This document shows, piece after piece, positions 1-7,740 of a stretch of DNA of 33,312 nt. Position 1 is the first letter of the stretch; every line of letters begins with the position of its first letter. The DNA is taken from NCBI GenBank assembly GCA_018064685.1, contig JAGHUS010000086.1, forward strand, positions 1 to 33,312, written 5' to 3'. The translations under genes and the position numbers were made by a program. Origin of the DNA: Bacteroidales bacterium (lineage in GTDB: Bacteria > Bacteroidota > Bacteroidia > Bacteroidales > Bacteroidaceae). The notes under the pieces were generated by a model. It saw nothing but the letters and a program-made list of their open reading frames with translations. It had not been told where the DNA came from and ran no database searches.

Positions 1-28
1 TTGAAGCAATAAATGCACTTCAACGCAC

Positions 29-61
29 AAAGGGTTCGCACTCAAAATGCGAACCTTTTTT
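29..61 (+). terminator. Rho-independent terminator
   Basis: An 8-bp perfect stem GGTTCGCA/TGCGAACC (33-40 and 48-55) is followed by six T on the plus strand. It probably ends a plus-strand gene that lies left of the window. A smaller TGAAG/CTTCA stem sits just before it (2-22). Confidence 0.75.
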
Positions 62-62
62 A

Positions 63-94
63 TAGCAGTTTAGCAGTTTAGCAGTTTAGCAGTT
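63..94. repeat. 8-bp tandem repeat, four copies
   Basis: Four perfect head-to-tail copies of TAGCAGTT lie directly after the terminator. The tract is non-coding, and its copy number could vary by replication slippage. No function can be inferred. Confidence 0.9.
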
Positions 95-131
95 GTAAAT
101 AATAGGGTACTATATATGATTTGACCCAGAG

Positions 132-305
132 TGTCATTCCGACGTAGGAGGAATCTCTACTTTGCGACGTCTCACAAAGTCCAACAAGGACTCACAATAG
201 CAGGATTGGACTTTTGACTACGGGACTTTTGACTACGGGACAAAAGTAAAAGTAGAGATCTGCATTTTGCCCGTCGACAAAAGCCCTTCGTCGGGATAAC
301 AATGA
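132..305. repeat. Dispersed palindromic repeat, full copy
   Basis: The left arm (132-163, beginning TGTCATTCCGACG) and the right arm (about 250-305, ending CGTCGGGATAACAATGA) are imperfect inverted repeats. Both reach an AGATCTCTACTTT-like inner end, and the right arm carries about 20 extra bases. Nested inside are a 9-bp stem AAAGTCCAA/TTGGACTTT (176-184 and 206-214) and two tandem 15-bp units ACTTTTGACTACGGG (210-239). The first 57 bases recur at 33255-33312 in the same orientation with about three differences. There is no ORF inside. It looks like a non-autonomous, MITE-like intergenic repeat. Confidence 0.7.
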
Positions 306-337
306 AGGTGTGGGCCAAACAGTATATCATTGCAAAA

Positions 338-370
338 AAATGAATGCTTCTCGACTCGCGTCGAAAAGCA
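338..370 (-). terminator. Candidate terminator downstream of galE
   Basis: The stem TGCTT-c-TCGAC / GTCGA-a-AAGCA (345-370) has a four-base loop. Read on the minus strand, it is followed by TTCATTTTTTT. It lies about 215 bp past the galE stop, so it may end that transcript. The stretch between (371-585) has no ORF I would accept. It does contain a 9-bp inverted repeat GAACATTAA/TTAATGTTC (455-463 and 494-502). Confidence 0.45.
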
Positions 371-585
371 CTCTACACAAACACAAAATAAAACACGTAA
401 TTGTCTAGTCTTATAATGCTAAGCGTCGGTTCACACCGGGCTTTCGCAAAACTAGAACATTAATATCAGGATAACAAAAACTTATTCTTAATGTTAATGT
501 TCGGCCACATCATCATCGTGGAATCAAAACGGCTGTTTCGATGTTGTAGATGAATTGTGGCTGGGCGTGGAGTAATCAACGAGGA

Positions 586-1623
586 TTACATGATGCCACG
601 CTCGCGCAAAGCCTGCTGCCACTTCCAAGCCGAAGCGAGAACCTCTTCAACGGGTGTCTCTGCCTTCCAGCCAAGTACATTGTTGGCTTTGTCTACATTA
701 CCCCAAACCTTCTCGATATCGCCCTCGCGGCGGGGTGCATAGCTCCAGGGCAGCTTGACGCCCGTTGCCTTCTCAAAGCCCTGGATAACCTCGAGAGTTG
801 AGAGGCCGGTACCAGTACCGATGTTGAAGATCTCGACAGCGTCTGTCTCCTTCTCGAGAACGCGCTCCATAGCCTTGACGTGAGCCTTGGCAAGATCGAC
901 AACATAGATGTAGTCGCGGATACAGGTTCCGTCGGGAGTATTATAGTCGTTACCAAAAATCTTAAGCTCCTTGCGGATGCCCATAGCGGTTTGGGTAACG
1001 AAGGGGATGAGGTTCATGGGTACGCCATTGGGCAACTCGCCAATGAATGCTGAGGGGTGTGCGCCAATGGGGTTGAAATAACGAAGGATGACGCTCTTGA
1101 TGGGAGCACCTGAGTGGATGTAATCCTGGATGATCTCCTCGTTGACCTGCTTGGTGTTGCCATAGGGCGACAGTGCCTTCTGGATGGGAGCATTCTCGGT
1201 GACAGGAAGATTCTCGGCAGAGGGTTGTCCGTACACGGTGCAGCTTGAAGAGAAGATGATGCCCTTGCAGTCGTACTTGGGCATAAGCTCGAGCAGATTG
1301 ATAAGGCTGACAAGATTGTTGCGATAGTAGAGAAGAGGCTTCTCAACGCTCTCGCCTACTGCCTTGCTTGCAGCAAAATGTATGATACCCTTAATGCCAG
1401 GATACTTCTGGAAAACAGCCTCGGTGGCGTCAAAGTCGCGAAGATCTACCTTCTCGAAAGCAGGGCGTATGCCAGTAATCTTCTCAATGCCATCAAGAAC
1501 ATCGACTGACGAGTTAGAGAGATTATCTACGATTACAACATTGTAACCTGCATTCTGCAGCTCAACAGTAGTGTGTGAGCCGATGAAACCGGTACCACCG
1601 GTAACCAAAATTGTTTCCTTCAT
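586..1623 (-). CDS. galE: UDP-glucose 4-epimerase
   Basis: GalE interconverts UDP-glucose and UDP-galactose with a tightly bound NAD+. The 345-residue protein has the Rossmann motif GGTGFIGSH (residues 9-17), the SSSCTVYG strand (125-132) and the catalytic YxxxK pair (Y154, K158) of short-chain dehydrogenases. I chose the ATG at 1623 because the frame extends upstream only to a TTG, and a -7 promoter box lies at 1650-1657, inside that extension. The gene follows rnfA on the same strand, but a terminator and its own promoter lie between, so it is probably transcribed alone. It supplies UDP-galactose for surface glycans and completes the Leloir pathway. Length and motifs are normal. Confidence 0.96.
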   Translation of the reverse strand: MKETILVTGGTGFIGSHTTVELQNAGYNVVIVDNLSNSSVDVLDGIEKITGIRPAFEKVDLRDFDATEAVFQKYPGIKGIIHFAASKAVGESVEKPLLYYRNNLVSLINLLELMPKYDCKGIIFSSSCTVYGQPSAENLPVTENAPIQKALSPYGNTKQVNEEIIQDYIHSGAPIKSVILRYFNPIGAHPSAFIGELPNGVPMNLIPFVTQTAMGIRKELKIFGNDYNTPDGTCIRDYIYVVDLAKAHVKAMERVLEKETDAVEIFNIGTGTGLSTLEVIQGFEKATGVKLPWSYAPRREGDIEKVWGNVDKANNVLGWKAETPVEEVLASAWKWQQALRERGIM

Positions 1624-1649
1624 TGTATATTTTACTTTTTTAAAGCGTA

Positions 1650-1680
1650 CAAAGTTACCTATTATATATTTATTTTGCAA
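1650..1680 (-). promoter_or_regulatory. galE promoter (Bacteroidota type)
   Basis: On the minus strand the -7 box TAACTTTG (1650-1657) matches TAnnTTTG. A TTG at 1678-1680 stands 20 bp upstream as the -33 element. The start codon is about 26 bp downstream of the -7 box. Confidence 0.65.
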
Positions 1681-1713
1681 GAAAAACAGGATATTTTTCG
1701 CATAAATATCCTG
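1681..1713 (-). terminator. Terminator of the rnf operon
   Basis: The 10-bp perfect stem CAGGATATTT/AAATATCCTG (1687-1696 and 1704-1713) has a 7-base loop. On the minus strand it is followed by TTTTTC. It lies 58 bp past the rnfA stop and just upstream of the galE promoter. A second, imperfect hairpin (1731-1764) lies between it and rnfA. Confidence 0.8.
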
Positions 1714-1770
1714 CTTTTGCTATAAAGAGTTGCCAAAATGCACAAAAACGTGTATTTTGGGCAATGAAAA

Positions 1771-2409
1771 TCAGATGCCGAAGAGTTTCTCCAAACCGTT
1801 GTTGACACCGCTGAAACCCATGAAAGCCATAGCCAGAAGGCCTGCAGTGATGAGGGCGATGCTCATGCCCTGAACGCCCTTGGGAACAGCTACACGCGAC
1901 AGCTGCTCGCGGATGCCGGCAAAGACAACCAGTGCAAGGCCGAAGCCAAGAGCTGTGCTGAAGGCGTACCAGATGCCGGTGAGGAGGTTGTGATCGAGGC
2001 CAGGAGCGGCGAAGGTGCCCTGTGCCACCTGGATGGCCACACCGAGGATGCAGCAGTTGGTGGTGATAAGGGGCAGGAACACGCCCAGTGCCTGATAGAG
2101 GCTGGGGCTTACCTTCTTGAGGACGATCTCGACCATCTGCACAAGGGCGGCAATGACGAGGATGAAGACGATGGTCTGAAGATAGCGCAGGTCGGCTCCC
2201 ATCACGCTGGTTGCGGGATCAAGGAAATAGATCTGCAAAAGATAGGTGACGAGGGTGGCGATGACGAGCACGAAGGCTACGGCAGCGGCCATACCAGAGG
2301 CTGTCTCGACCTTCTTGCTGACGCCGAGGAAGGGACAGATGCCGAGGAACTGTGACAGCACAACGTTATTAACGAAGATGGCTGTAATGAATATTAATAT
2401 ATAACCCAT
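1771..2409 (-). CDS. rnfA: Rnf electron transport complex subunit RnfA
   Basis: RnfA is one of two homologous integral membrane subunits (RnfA and RnfE) of the ion-translocating ferredoxin:NAD+ oxidoreductase. They face opposite ways and hold a [2Fe-2S] centre in the membrane. The 212 residues are almost all hydrophobic, with about six helices. The N-terminal NNVVLSQFLGICPFLG segment carries a conserved Cys, and a second occurs in TTNCCILGVAI. It is slightly longer than proteobacterial RsxA (about 193 residues) because of loop insertions near residues 65 and 135. It is the last gene of the operon, 34 bp after rnfE, and is followed by a terminator. Confidence 0.95.
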   Translation of the reverse strand: MGYILIFITAIFVNNVVLSQFLGICPFLGVSKKVETASGMAAAVAFVLVIATLVTYLLQIYFLDPATSVMGADLRYLQTIVFILVIAALVQMVEIVLKKVSPSLYQALGVFLPLITTNCCILGVAIQVAQGTFAAPGLDHNLLTGIWYAFSTALGFGLALVVFAGIREQLSRVAVPKGVQGMSIALITAGLLAMAFMGFSGVNNGLEKLFGI

Positions 2410-2422
2410 TTCTTACAAAAAT

Positions 2423-2454
2423 TTAAGAATAATGAATTAAGAATTATTTCTTAA
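2423..2454 (-). other. AT-rich intercistronic hairpin, rnfE-rnfA
   Basis: The inverted repeat TTAAGAA/TTCTTAA (2423-2429 and 2448-2454) spans the rnfE stop codon and most of the gap before rnfA. There is no T-run, so it is unlikely to terminate transcription. It could be an mRNA processing or stability element. Confidence 0.4.
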
Positions 2455-3025
2455 TCTTATTGATGATGGCAATGAGATATCCCAAAGCGATGAAGGCGCC
2501 GGGTGCAAGCACGAAGACAAGCGCACCGTAGTTCTCGCTGAAGCATTCGAAGCCAAAGACCTTGCCGGTACCCAAGAGCTCGCGGACACCACCCAGCAGG
2601 GTGAGGGCGATGGTGAAGCCAAGACCCATGCCCAAGCCGTCGAGAATGCTGGCAAAGGGGTTGTTCTTGGCAGCAAAAGCCTCGGCACGACCCAGGATGA
2701 TGCAGTTCACCACGATGAGGGGAATGAAAAGACCCAGGCTCTTGTCTACCTCGGGCGCATAGGCCTTGATGAACATCTGCAGGATGGTGACAAGCGAAGC
2801 TATGACCACGATGAAGGCGGGGATGCGCACCATGTCGGGGATAAGGCTCTTGATGCAAGAGATGATGAAGTTGCTGACGATGAGGACGGCCATGGTGGCA
2901 AGACCCATCGACATACCGTTGAGCGCACTGCTGGTGGTTCCCAGCGTGGGGCACATACCAAGGAGGAGTACAAAGGTAGGATTCTCCTTGACGATACCAT
3001 TAAATAATACTTTCAAGTAATTCAT
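2444..3025 (-). CDS. rnfE: Rnf electron transport complex subunit RnfE
   Basis: RnfE is the RnfA paralogue in the membrane core of the complex. The 193-residue protein begins MNYLKVLFNGIVKENPTFV. It has the conserved GMCPTLG segment near residue 24 and VNCIILGRAEAFA near residue 107, matching the Cys-bearing half-helices of RnfA. About six membrane helices are visible. It lies 18 bp downstream of rnfG. Length and motifs are those of the RnfE/RsxE/NqrD family, and the presence of rnfB and rnfC settles Rnf rather than Nqr. Confidence 0.95.
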   Translation of the reverse strand: MNYLKVLFNGIVKENPTFVLLLGMCPTLGTTSSALNGMSMGLATMAVLIVSNFIISCIKSLIPDMVRIPAFIVVIASLVTILQMFIKAYAPEVDKSLGLFIPLIVVNCIILGRAEAFAAKNNPFASILDGLGMGLGFTIALTLLGGVRELLGTGKVFGFECFSENYGALVFVLAPGAFIALGYLIAIINKIKK

Positions 3026-3043
3026 ACTATATTCCTCCTTTCA

Positions 3044-3670
3044 TTACTGGTTGACTTGTTCTGATGTTTGGGCACCTGCCTCGGGTTGGGGCATAGGGCC
3101 ACGACCCAATGACTGGCGATAGGCATCGTAAGCGGCATTGACGGCACGCAGGAAGGCACGCGAGGTGATGGTGCTGGCAGTGATGGCATCGACATCGCCA
3201 CCGTCCTTCTTAACCTTCAGCTCGCCAGCAGCAGGATTCTTGCCGATGATGCTGCCGCGAGCGTCCTTCTGGAACCACTCGCCTGCCTTGGCACCAAGGC
3301 CGGGTGTCTCCTGTGTCTTCAGTATCTTGTAGCCAAGGATGTTGCCATCAGGGTCGAAACCCACCATAATGGTAAGGTCGCCACCGAAGCTGGCATTCAT
3401 GGGGTCGACGGCCTTGACGGCACAACCCTTCTCGCCTGCATTATAGACAACGAACTCCTTGCCCTCGATGGTGACGGGTGTCTCGCTCGCGATCTTTATC
3501 TCGTCAGTGCAGAGAACATCCTTCTTTGCCTGATCCTCGTTCTGCTGGTTTATCTCGGCAATCTTTGTCTCGGTCATGCTGTTGACATAAGCCAGTGCAC
3601 CACCTGCCACAACCGTGATAAGGGTGAGCACAACGACCATGTTAACGAGTGATGATTTCATCTTTTTCAT
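3044..3670 (-). CDS. rnfG: Rnf complex FMN-binding subunit RnfG
   Basis: RnfG is a periplasm-facing flavoprotein anchored by one N-terminal helix (about residues 6-28), with FMN covalently attached to a Thr. The 208-residue protein has TPGLGAKAGE (122-131) and the flavinylation motif in the form TASTIT (164-169). T167 aligns with the modified Thr of SGATxT, with Gly and Ala replaced by Ala and Ser. I chose the ATG at 3670 because a clear Shine-Dalgarno (AAAGGAGG) precedes it by about 7 bases. The start overlaps the rnfD stop as ATGA, suggesting coupled translation. The frame upstream opens only with a TTG inside rnfD. The C-terminal tail (about 190-208) is Pro/Gln-rich. Confidence 0.94.
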   Translation of the reverse strand: MKKMKSSLVNMVVVLTLITVVAGGALAYVNSMTETKIAEINQQNEDQAKKDVLCTDEIKIASETPVTIEGKEFVVYNAGEKGCAVKAVDPMNASFGGDLTIMVGFDPDGNILGYKILKTQETPGLGAKAGEWFQKDARGSIIGKNPAAGELKVKKDGGDVDAITASTITSRAFLRAVNAAYDAYRQSLGRGPMPQPEAGAQTSEQVNQ

Positions 3671-4656
3671 TTGCTGCCTCCTTTCTTGGCCACTTCGCCG
3701 AAGCGCTTTGGCTTGCAATAGTTATTAATAAGAGGAGTGAACGCATTCATGATGAGGATGGCAAACGACATTCCCTCGGGATAAGCACCCCAGAGACGGA
3801 TGACAACGGTGAGGAAACCGATGCAGACACCGTAGATGAGCTGACCCTTGTGCGTCATGGGCGAGGTGACATAGTCGGTAGCCATGTAGCAGGCACCCAG
3901 GATAAGACCACCGCAGAGGAGGTGAGTGAGGGGGTTGTAATCTTCAGTGGGATTGACAAGGTAGAGAATGCCAGTGAAGACGGCAACGGTGCCGAGAATG
4001 CTGACGGGAATGTGCCAAGTAATGATCTTCTTCCAGAGCATGAAGAGCAAGCCCAGGAGCAGACAAAGGGCACTAACCTCGCCCAACGAGCCACCCACAT
4101 TTCCGAAGAGCATGTCGGAGGGTGAGAGCTGAGCCAGCTCATCGAATTTGCCTTCGGCAATCAATCCGAGAGGAGTGGCACCGGTAACAGCATCAGTACC
4201 CAGAGCTGTGAGCTGACCGGGTTCGGGCCATGTGGTCATCTGCACGGGGAAAGAGATGAGAAGGAACACACGACCCACGAGAGCGGGATTGAAGGGGTTG
4301 CAGCCAAGGCCGCCGAATGTCATCTTACCCACACCAATGGCTACAAGAGCGCCAATGATGATGATCCAAACGGGAAGGTTGCTGGGCAGGTTGAAGCCAA
4401 GCAGCAAACCAGTGAGCACTGCACTGCCGTCGCAGATGGTACAACGGCTTCTCTTGAGCAGGAACTTGGCAATGAGCCACTCGAAGAGGACGCAAGCAAG
4501 CACCGAGGTGGCAAGCACTATGGCAGCGCCCAAGCCAAAGAAGAAGAGGCTGGCAAGAAGTGCAGGCACCAAAGCGATGCAAACACCATACATGTTCTTC
4601 TGTACAGAGTCGCCTCCGTGAACATGTGGTGAAAGTGATATAATCAATTTACTCAT
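3667..4656 (-). CDS. rnfD: Rnf electron transport complex subunit RnfD
   Basis: RnfD is a polytopic membrane flavoprotein carrying covalent FMN, in the electron path to the RnfA/E core and the ion-pumping region. The 329 residues show about nine hydrophobic helices, the family segment GGLGCNPFNPALVGRVF (115-131) and the flavinylation motif VTGATPL (157-163), with T161 as the expected FMN attachment site. The C-terminal segment NAFTPLINNYCKPKRFG is typical of the family. It starts 20 bp after rnfC and overlaps rnfG by four bases. Nothing appears altered. Confidence 0.95.
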   Translation of the reverse strand: MSKLIISLSPHVHGGDSVQKNMYGVCIALVPALLASLFFFGLGAAIVLATSVLACVLFEWLIAKFLLKRSRCTICDGSAVLTGLLLGFNLPSNLPVWIIIIGALVAIGVGKMTFGGLGCNPFNPALVGRVFLLISFPVQMTTWPEPGQLTALGTDAVTGATPLGLIAEGKFDELAQLSPSDMLFGNVGGSLGEVSALCLLLGLLFMLWKKIITWHIPVSILGTVAVFTGILYLVNPTEDYNPLTHLLCGGLILGACYMATDYVTSPMTHKGQLIYGVCIGFLTVVIRLWGAYPEGMSFAILIMNAFTPLINNYCKPKRFGEVAKKGGSK

Positions 4657-4676
4657 TATTCTATTATTATTAAGGA

Positions 4677-6032
4677 TTACTTCTTCTGCGCAGCAGCAGC
4701 TCTGCTACGGATGATACCCATCACAGTGCCCTTGCCCAGACGGATGTTGTCGAGCAGAGGACGATGGCTGGGGCAGGTGAACTGGCACGATCCGCACTCG
4801 ATGCACGAAACGATGTCCTCACGCTCGGCTGTTTCCCAGTCGTGCTGAGCACTTGTCGTGGCCAGGAGATAAGGCTCCAAGCCCATAGGACAAGCGCTGA
4901 CGCACTTGGCGCAACGGATGCATGGATCGGGTTCGCTGCGGCGTGCCTCCTTCTCGTTCATGATGAGCAAACCGCTCGATCCCTTTGTCATGGGTACCTC
5001 AAGGCTTACGAGTGCCTTACCCATCATAGGACCACCACCGATAATCTTGCCGGTATCCTCGGGCAAACCACCGCACTCGTCGATGAGCTGCTGGAAGGGA
5101 GTACCGAGACGTGCCAAAAGGTTGGAAGGATTCTTGACGCTCTTGCCGGTGACGGTGATGACACGGTCAACGAGAGGACGATTCTTCAGAACCGCCTGGT
5201 AGATGGCATAAGCCGTACCGACGTTCTGAACCACTGCACCCACGTTGATGGGAATGGCTGGGGGAGCAGGAACCTGACGACCTATGACGGCATCAATCAA
5301 CTGCTTCTCACCACCCTGAGGGTACTTGACCTTGAGGGGTACGATTTCGATATTGGGATGGCTCTGTGCCTTCTCGGTCAACAGGGCAATGGCATCGGGT
5401 TTGTTATTCTCAATACCCACATAACCGCGCGTAACGCTAACAGCCTTCATGATACACTCTACGCCCTCCAGAATCTCTTCAGCATGTTCGAGCATAAGGC
5501 TGTGATCGGCAGTAAGATAAGGCTCACACTCTACAGCATTGATGATAACGCACTCAGCCTTCTGTCCGGGAGGGGGACACAGCTTGACGTGGCAGGGGAA
5601 GGTGGCACCTCCCAAACCTACGATACCAGCATTCTTAACCTTCTCGACAATGGCCTTGCTATCCAGTTCGGGATGATCGGAAAGCTTGACGAGATCGGTC
5701 GAACGGTCGATCGACTCTTCCCATTCATCACCTTCGACATCCACATACACAGCCATACGGCGCGTACCACTGGCATCGAGTGCAACGTCAACCTTGCTTA
5801 CCTTTCCGCTCACGGAACTAAAGATAGGAGCACTGACAAAGCCGCCAGCCTCACCCAGCATGGTACCCACCTTCACCTCGTCACCTTTCTTCACAACGGG
5901 CTTGGCAGGAGCACCAATGTGTTGGAACATGCTGAAAACAGCCTGCTTTGGCAGAGCAGCCTCACGGATAGGACTACCAGCAGACAACTTATTCTCTGCG
6001 GGATGAACACCGCCTATTCTAAATGTCTTCAT
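4677..6032 (-). CDS. rnfC: Rnf complex subunit RnfC (NADH-binding, Fe-S)
   Basis: RnfC is the soluble-side subunit that binds NAD(H) and FMN and passes electrons to or from the complex. The 451-residue protein has the Nqo1-like GLGGATFP segment (139-146), VECEPYLTADH (167-177), and two ferredoxin-type [4Fe-4S] motifs (Cys 371, 374, 377, 381 and Cys 410, 413, 416, 420). It is compact, ending soon after the clusters, without the long Ala/Lys-rich tail of many gammaproteobacterial RnfC proteins. It starts 6 bp after the rnfB stop, consistent with co-translation. A long open frame on the opposite strand here is a shadow of the codon bias. Confidence 0.96.
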   Translation of the reverse strand: MKTFRIGGVHPAENKLSAGSPIREAALPKQAVFSMFQHIGAPAKPVVKKGDEVKVGTMLGEAGGFVSAPIFSSVSGKVSKVDVALDASGTRRMAVYVDVEGDEWEESIDRSTDLVKLSDHPELDSKAIVEKVKNAGIVGLGGATFPCHVKLCPPPGQKAECVIINAVECEPYLTADHSLMLEHAEEILEGVECIMKAVSVTRGYVGIENNKPDAIALLTEKAQSHPNIEIVPLKVKYPQGGEKQLIDAVIGRQVPAPPAIPINVGAVVQNVGTAYAIYQAVLKNRPLVDRVITVTGKSVKNPSNLLARLGTPFQQLIDECGGLPEDTGKIIGGGPMMGKALVSLEVPMTKGSSGLLIMNEKEARRSEPDPCIRCAKCVSACPMGLEPYLLATTSAQHDWETAEREDIVSCIECGSCQFTCPSHRPLLDNIRLGKGTVMGIIRSRAAAAQKK

Positions 6033-6038
6033 ATCTGC

Positions 6039-6998
6039 TTACTGTTTTGTTGCTTCTTCCTGTGCCTCCTTGGCAGGAGTGGCAGCAGCATTGTTAGTAT
6101 TAGCTTTTACATTCTCAACGCTCTTGGCCGGCTGTGCTGCATCGGCAGGAGCCTCAGCCCTGGGTTTGCGGGGAGGGAAGTTGAAACCAACAATAGCACC
6201 CTTGGGGCATGCCTCTTCGCACTTGCGGCACATCTTGCACTTATCAGGATCAATCCATGCAAGGTTGTTCTCGAGGGTGATGGCCTCAAACTTCTCACAT
6301 GTCTTCACGCACTTGCCGCAACCGATACAAGCCGACTTGCATGCCTTGTTGGCAATGGCACCCTTGTCCTTGTTGTTGCAAAGCACTACCATGCGACGGC
6401 CCTTAGGACCTGCGGGGCGAATCTCGATGATGCCGCGAGGACAAGCCTTGGCACATGCACCACAGGCAGTACACTTGGCTTCGTCAACCTCTGCCAAGCC
6501 CGTTGCGGGATTGATGCTGATGGCGCCGAACTTACATGCCTCGACACAGTCGCCACCACCCAGACAGCCATAGCCGCAAGCCGTCTCGCCATTACCCGTC
6601 ATCTGCTGTATGCGACAACTGCGTGTGCCGTCATACTCCACCACACGGGGGCGTGCCTCGCAGCTACCGTTACAGCGCACAACAGCCACCTTGGGGGCCG
6701 AAGCCGATGCCTGAAGGCCTAAGATGCCAGCTACTTGCTCCATGACAGCATTGCCGCCAGGAGCACAATTCAATTCTCCCAAAGAGCCTCCATCGGCAGC
6801 CTTCACACATGCTGCAGCAAAACCGCTACAACCGGGATAGCCACAACCACCACAGTTGGCCTGAGGTAATACCTCAGCCACTTGGGCAATGCGTGGATCT
6901 TCATGCACAGCAAACTTCTTGGAAGCAAGGAAAAGGATCACCGCAGCGATGAGTCCTATGCCTCCAAGCACAATTACTGCAATAAGAATTACATTCAT
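6039..6998 (-). CDS. rnfB: Rnf complex ferredoxin-like subunit RnfB
   Basis: RnfB takes electrons from reduced ferredoxin. The 319-residue protein has an N-terminal membrane helix (about 3-25) and the CGGCGYPGC region with downstream Cys (from residue 49). Then comes a Cys-rich block (Cys 141, 145, 151, 155) and [4Fe-4S] motifs at Cys 176/179/182/186, Cys 220/224/227/230/234 and Cys 254/257/260/264. That is more clusters than the roughly 190-residue E. coli RsxB, and matches the long RnfB of anaerobes. The tail from about residue 275 is Ala/Glu/Lys-rich and looks disordered. It lies 70 bp after rseC, and that gap contains a small hairpin (7044-7065). Confidence 0.95.
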   Translation of the reverse strand: MNVILIAVIVLGGIGLIAAVILFLASKKFAVHEDPRIAQVAEVLPQANCGGCGYPGCSGFAAACVKAADGGSLGELNCAPGGNAVMEQVAGILGLQASASAPKVAVVRCNGSCEARPRVVEYDGTRSCRIQQMTGNGETACGYGCLGGGDCVEACKFGAISINPATGLAEVDEAKCTACGACAKACPRGIIEIRPAGPKGRRMVVLCNNKDKGAIANKACKSACIGCGKCVKTCEKFEAITLENNLAWIDPDKCKMCRKCEEACPKGAIVGFNFPPRKPRAEAPADAAQPAKSVENVKANTNNAAATPAKEAQEEATKQ

Positions 6999-7068
6999 GT
7001 TGTTTAATTATTTATTAGTTTATTTTTTCTTACTCTTCATGCTACATCCCACGAGGGACGGATGTTGC

Positions 7069-7482
7069 CTACTCCTCAATCTGCATCTGGAAACGCGCCT
7101 CGAACTTACTGCGCATGCAATACATTATTATATAATATACCACGAGAACGGTTAACGCAGCCAATGCCGCCAAAGCATCGCTGCCAGCGGCAAAGTACAC
7201 GCCAGCCACGGTAGCAATGACCATGAGTAGGGGCAAAACATACGCCCACCAAGTGGCTTTCAAGCCCTGGGTGAGCGAACCTACTACTACAACAGAGTCG
7301 CCAATCTGATAATTGGCAGAATGTGAAGTGCGGATGTCTACAATCTTCTCCTTGCTCTCGCTGGATTGGCACAACTTGGCCGCACTACATCCACTACAAG
7401 CCGAAGATTGCAGGATGCGAACCTTTACAATCTCGCCTGTTATGTTTTCCACCGTACCTTGATGCCTGATAGTCTCTGCCAT
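7069..7482 (-). CDS. rseC: SoxR-reducing/RseC-family membrane protein
   Basis: This RseC/MucC family protein is usually encoded beside Rnf genes in Bacteroidota. In E. coli the homologue works with the Rsx complex to reduce SoxR, and its role here is unknown. The 137 residues carry Cys 29, 32 and 38 in a CSGC...C cluster near the N terminus, a small beta domain, and two membrane helices (about 77-99 and 103-122). It is the first protein gene of the rnf operon. Its start lies 42 bp past the tRNA-Gly gene with no terminator between, so the mRNA may begin at the tRNA promoter. No SoxR is encoded in the window. Confidence 0.88.
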   Translation of the reverse strand: MAETIRHQGTVENITGEIVKVRILQSSACSGCSAAKLCQSSESKEKIVDIRTSHSANYQIGDSVVVVGSLTQGLKATWWAYVLPLLMVIATVAGVYFAAGSDALAALAALTVLVVYYIIMYCMRSKFEARFQMQIEE

Positions 7483-7524
7483 CGTGCGATTTTTATCTCT
7501 TGAGTTCCTCTGTAATGATTTGGG

Positions 7525-7597
7525 AGCGATAAACGGGACTCGAACCCGCGACCCTCGGCTTGGGAAGCCAATGCTCTACCAACTGAGCTATTATCGC
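7525..7597 (-). tRNA. tRNA-Gly (anticodon CCC)
   Basis: The complement folds as a complete 73-base cloverleaf. It has acceptor GCGATAA/TTATCGC, D arm GCTC/GAGC, anticodon stem TTGGC/GCCGA with loop TTCCCAA (anticodon CCC), and T arm GCGGG/CCCGT with loop TTCGAGT. CCA is not encoded. It lies between a strong promoter and rseC. Confidence 0.95.
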
Positions 7598-7607
7598 AAA
7601 CGCAACG

Positions 7608-7638
7608 CAAAAGTACAAAAACTTTGTCATTCGGCAAA
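7608..7638 (-). promoter_or_regulatory. Promoter for tRNA-Gly, possibly also the rnf operon
   Basis: On the minus strand TTTG (7635-7638), a 19-bp spacer and TACTTTTG (7608-7615) match the Bacteroidota -33/-7 consensus exactly. The expected transcription start is only a few bases before the tRNA 5' end at 7597. Confidence 0.85.
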
Positions 7639-7740
7639 GCAAGAATAGCAAAATCTTTTATTTTTGTCGAAATGAAAACAAAAAAGAGGTGGAAAAGTGA
7701 TTTTTTATAGAGATGCCGTAAGCAGAAGGGGGCAAGCCCC

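Noticed and set aside
3671..3718. Upstream TTG start for rnfG
   Set aside because: The ATG at 3670 has a clear AAAGGAGG ribosome site and overlaps the rnfD stop; the extension lies inside rnfD.
4764..6722. 652-codon open frame on the plus strand
   Set aside because: It lies wholly opposite rnfC and rnfB, both certain genes. It has no recognisable domain, and long antisense frames are expected from the codon bias.
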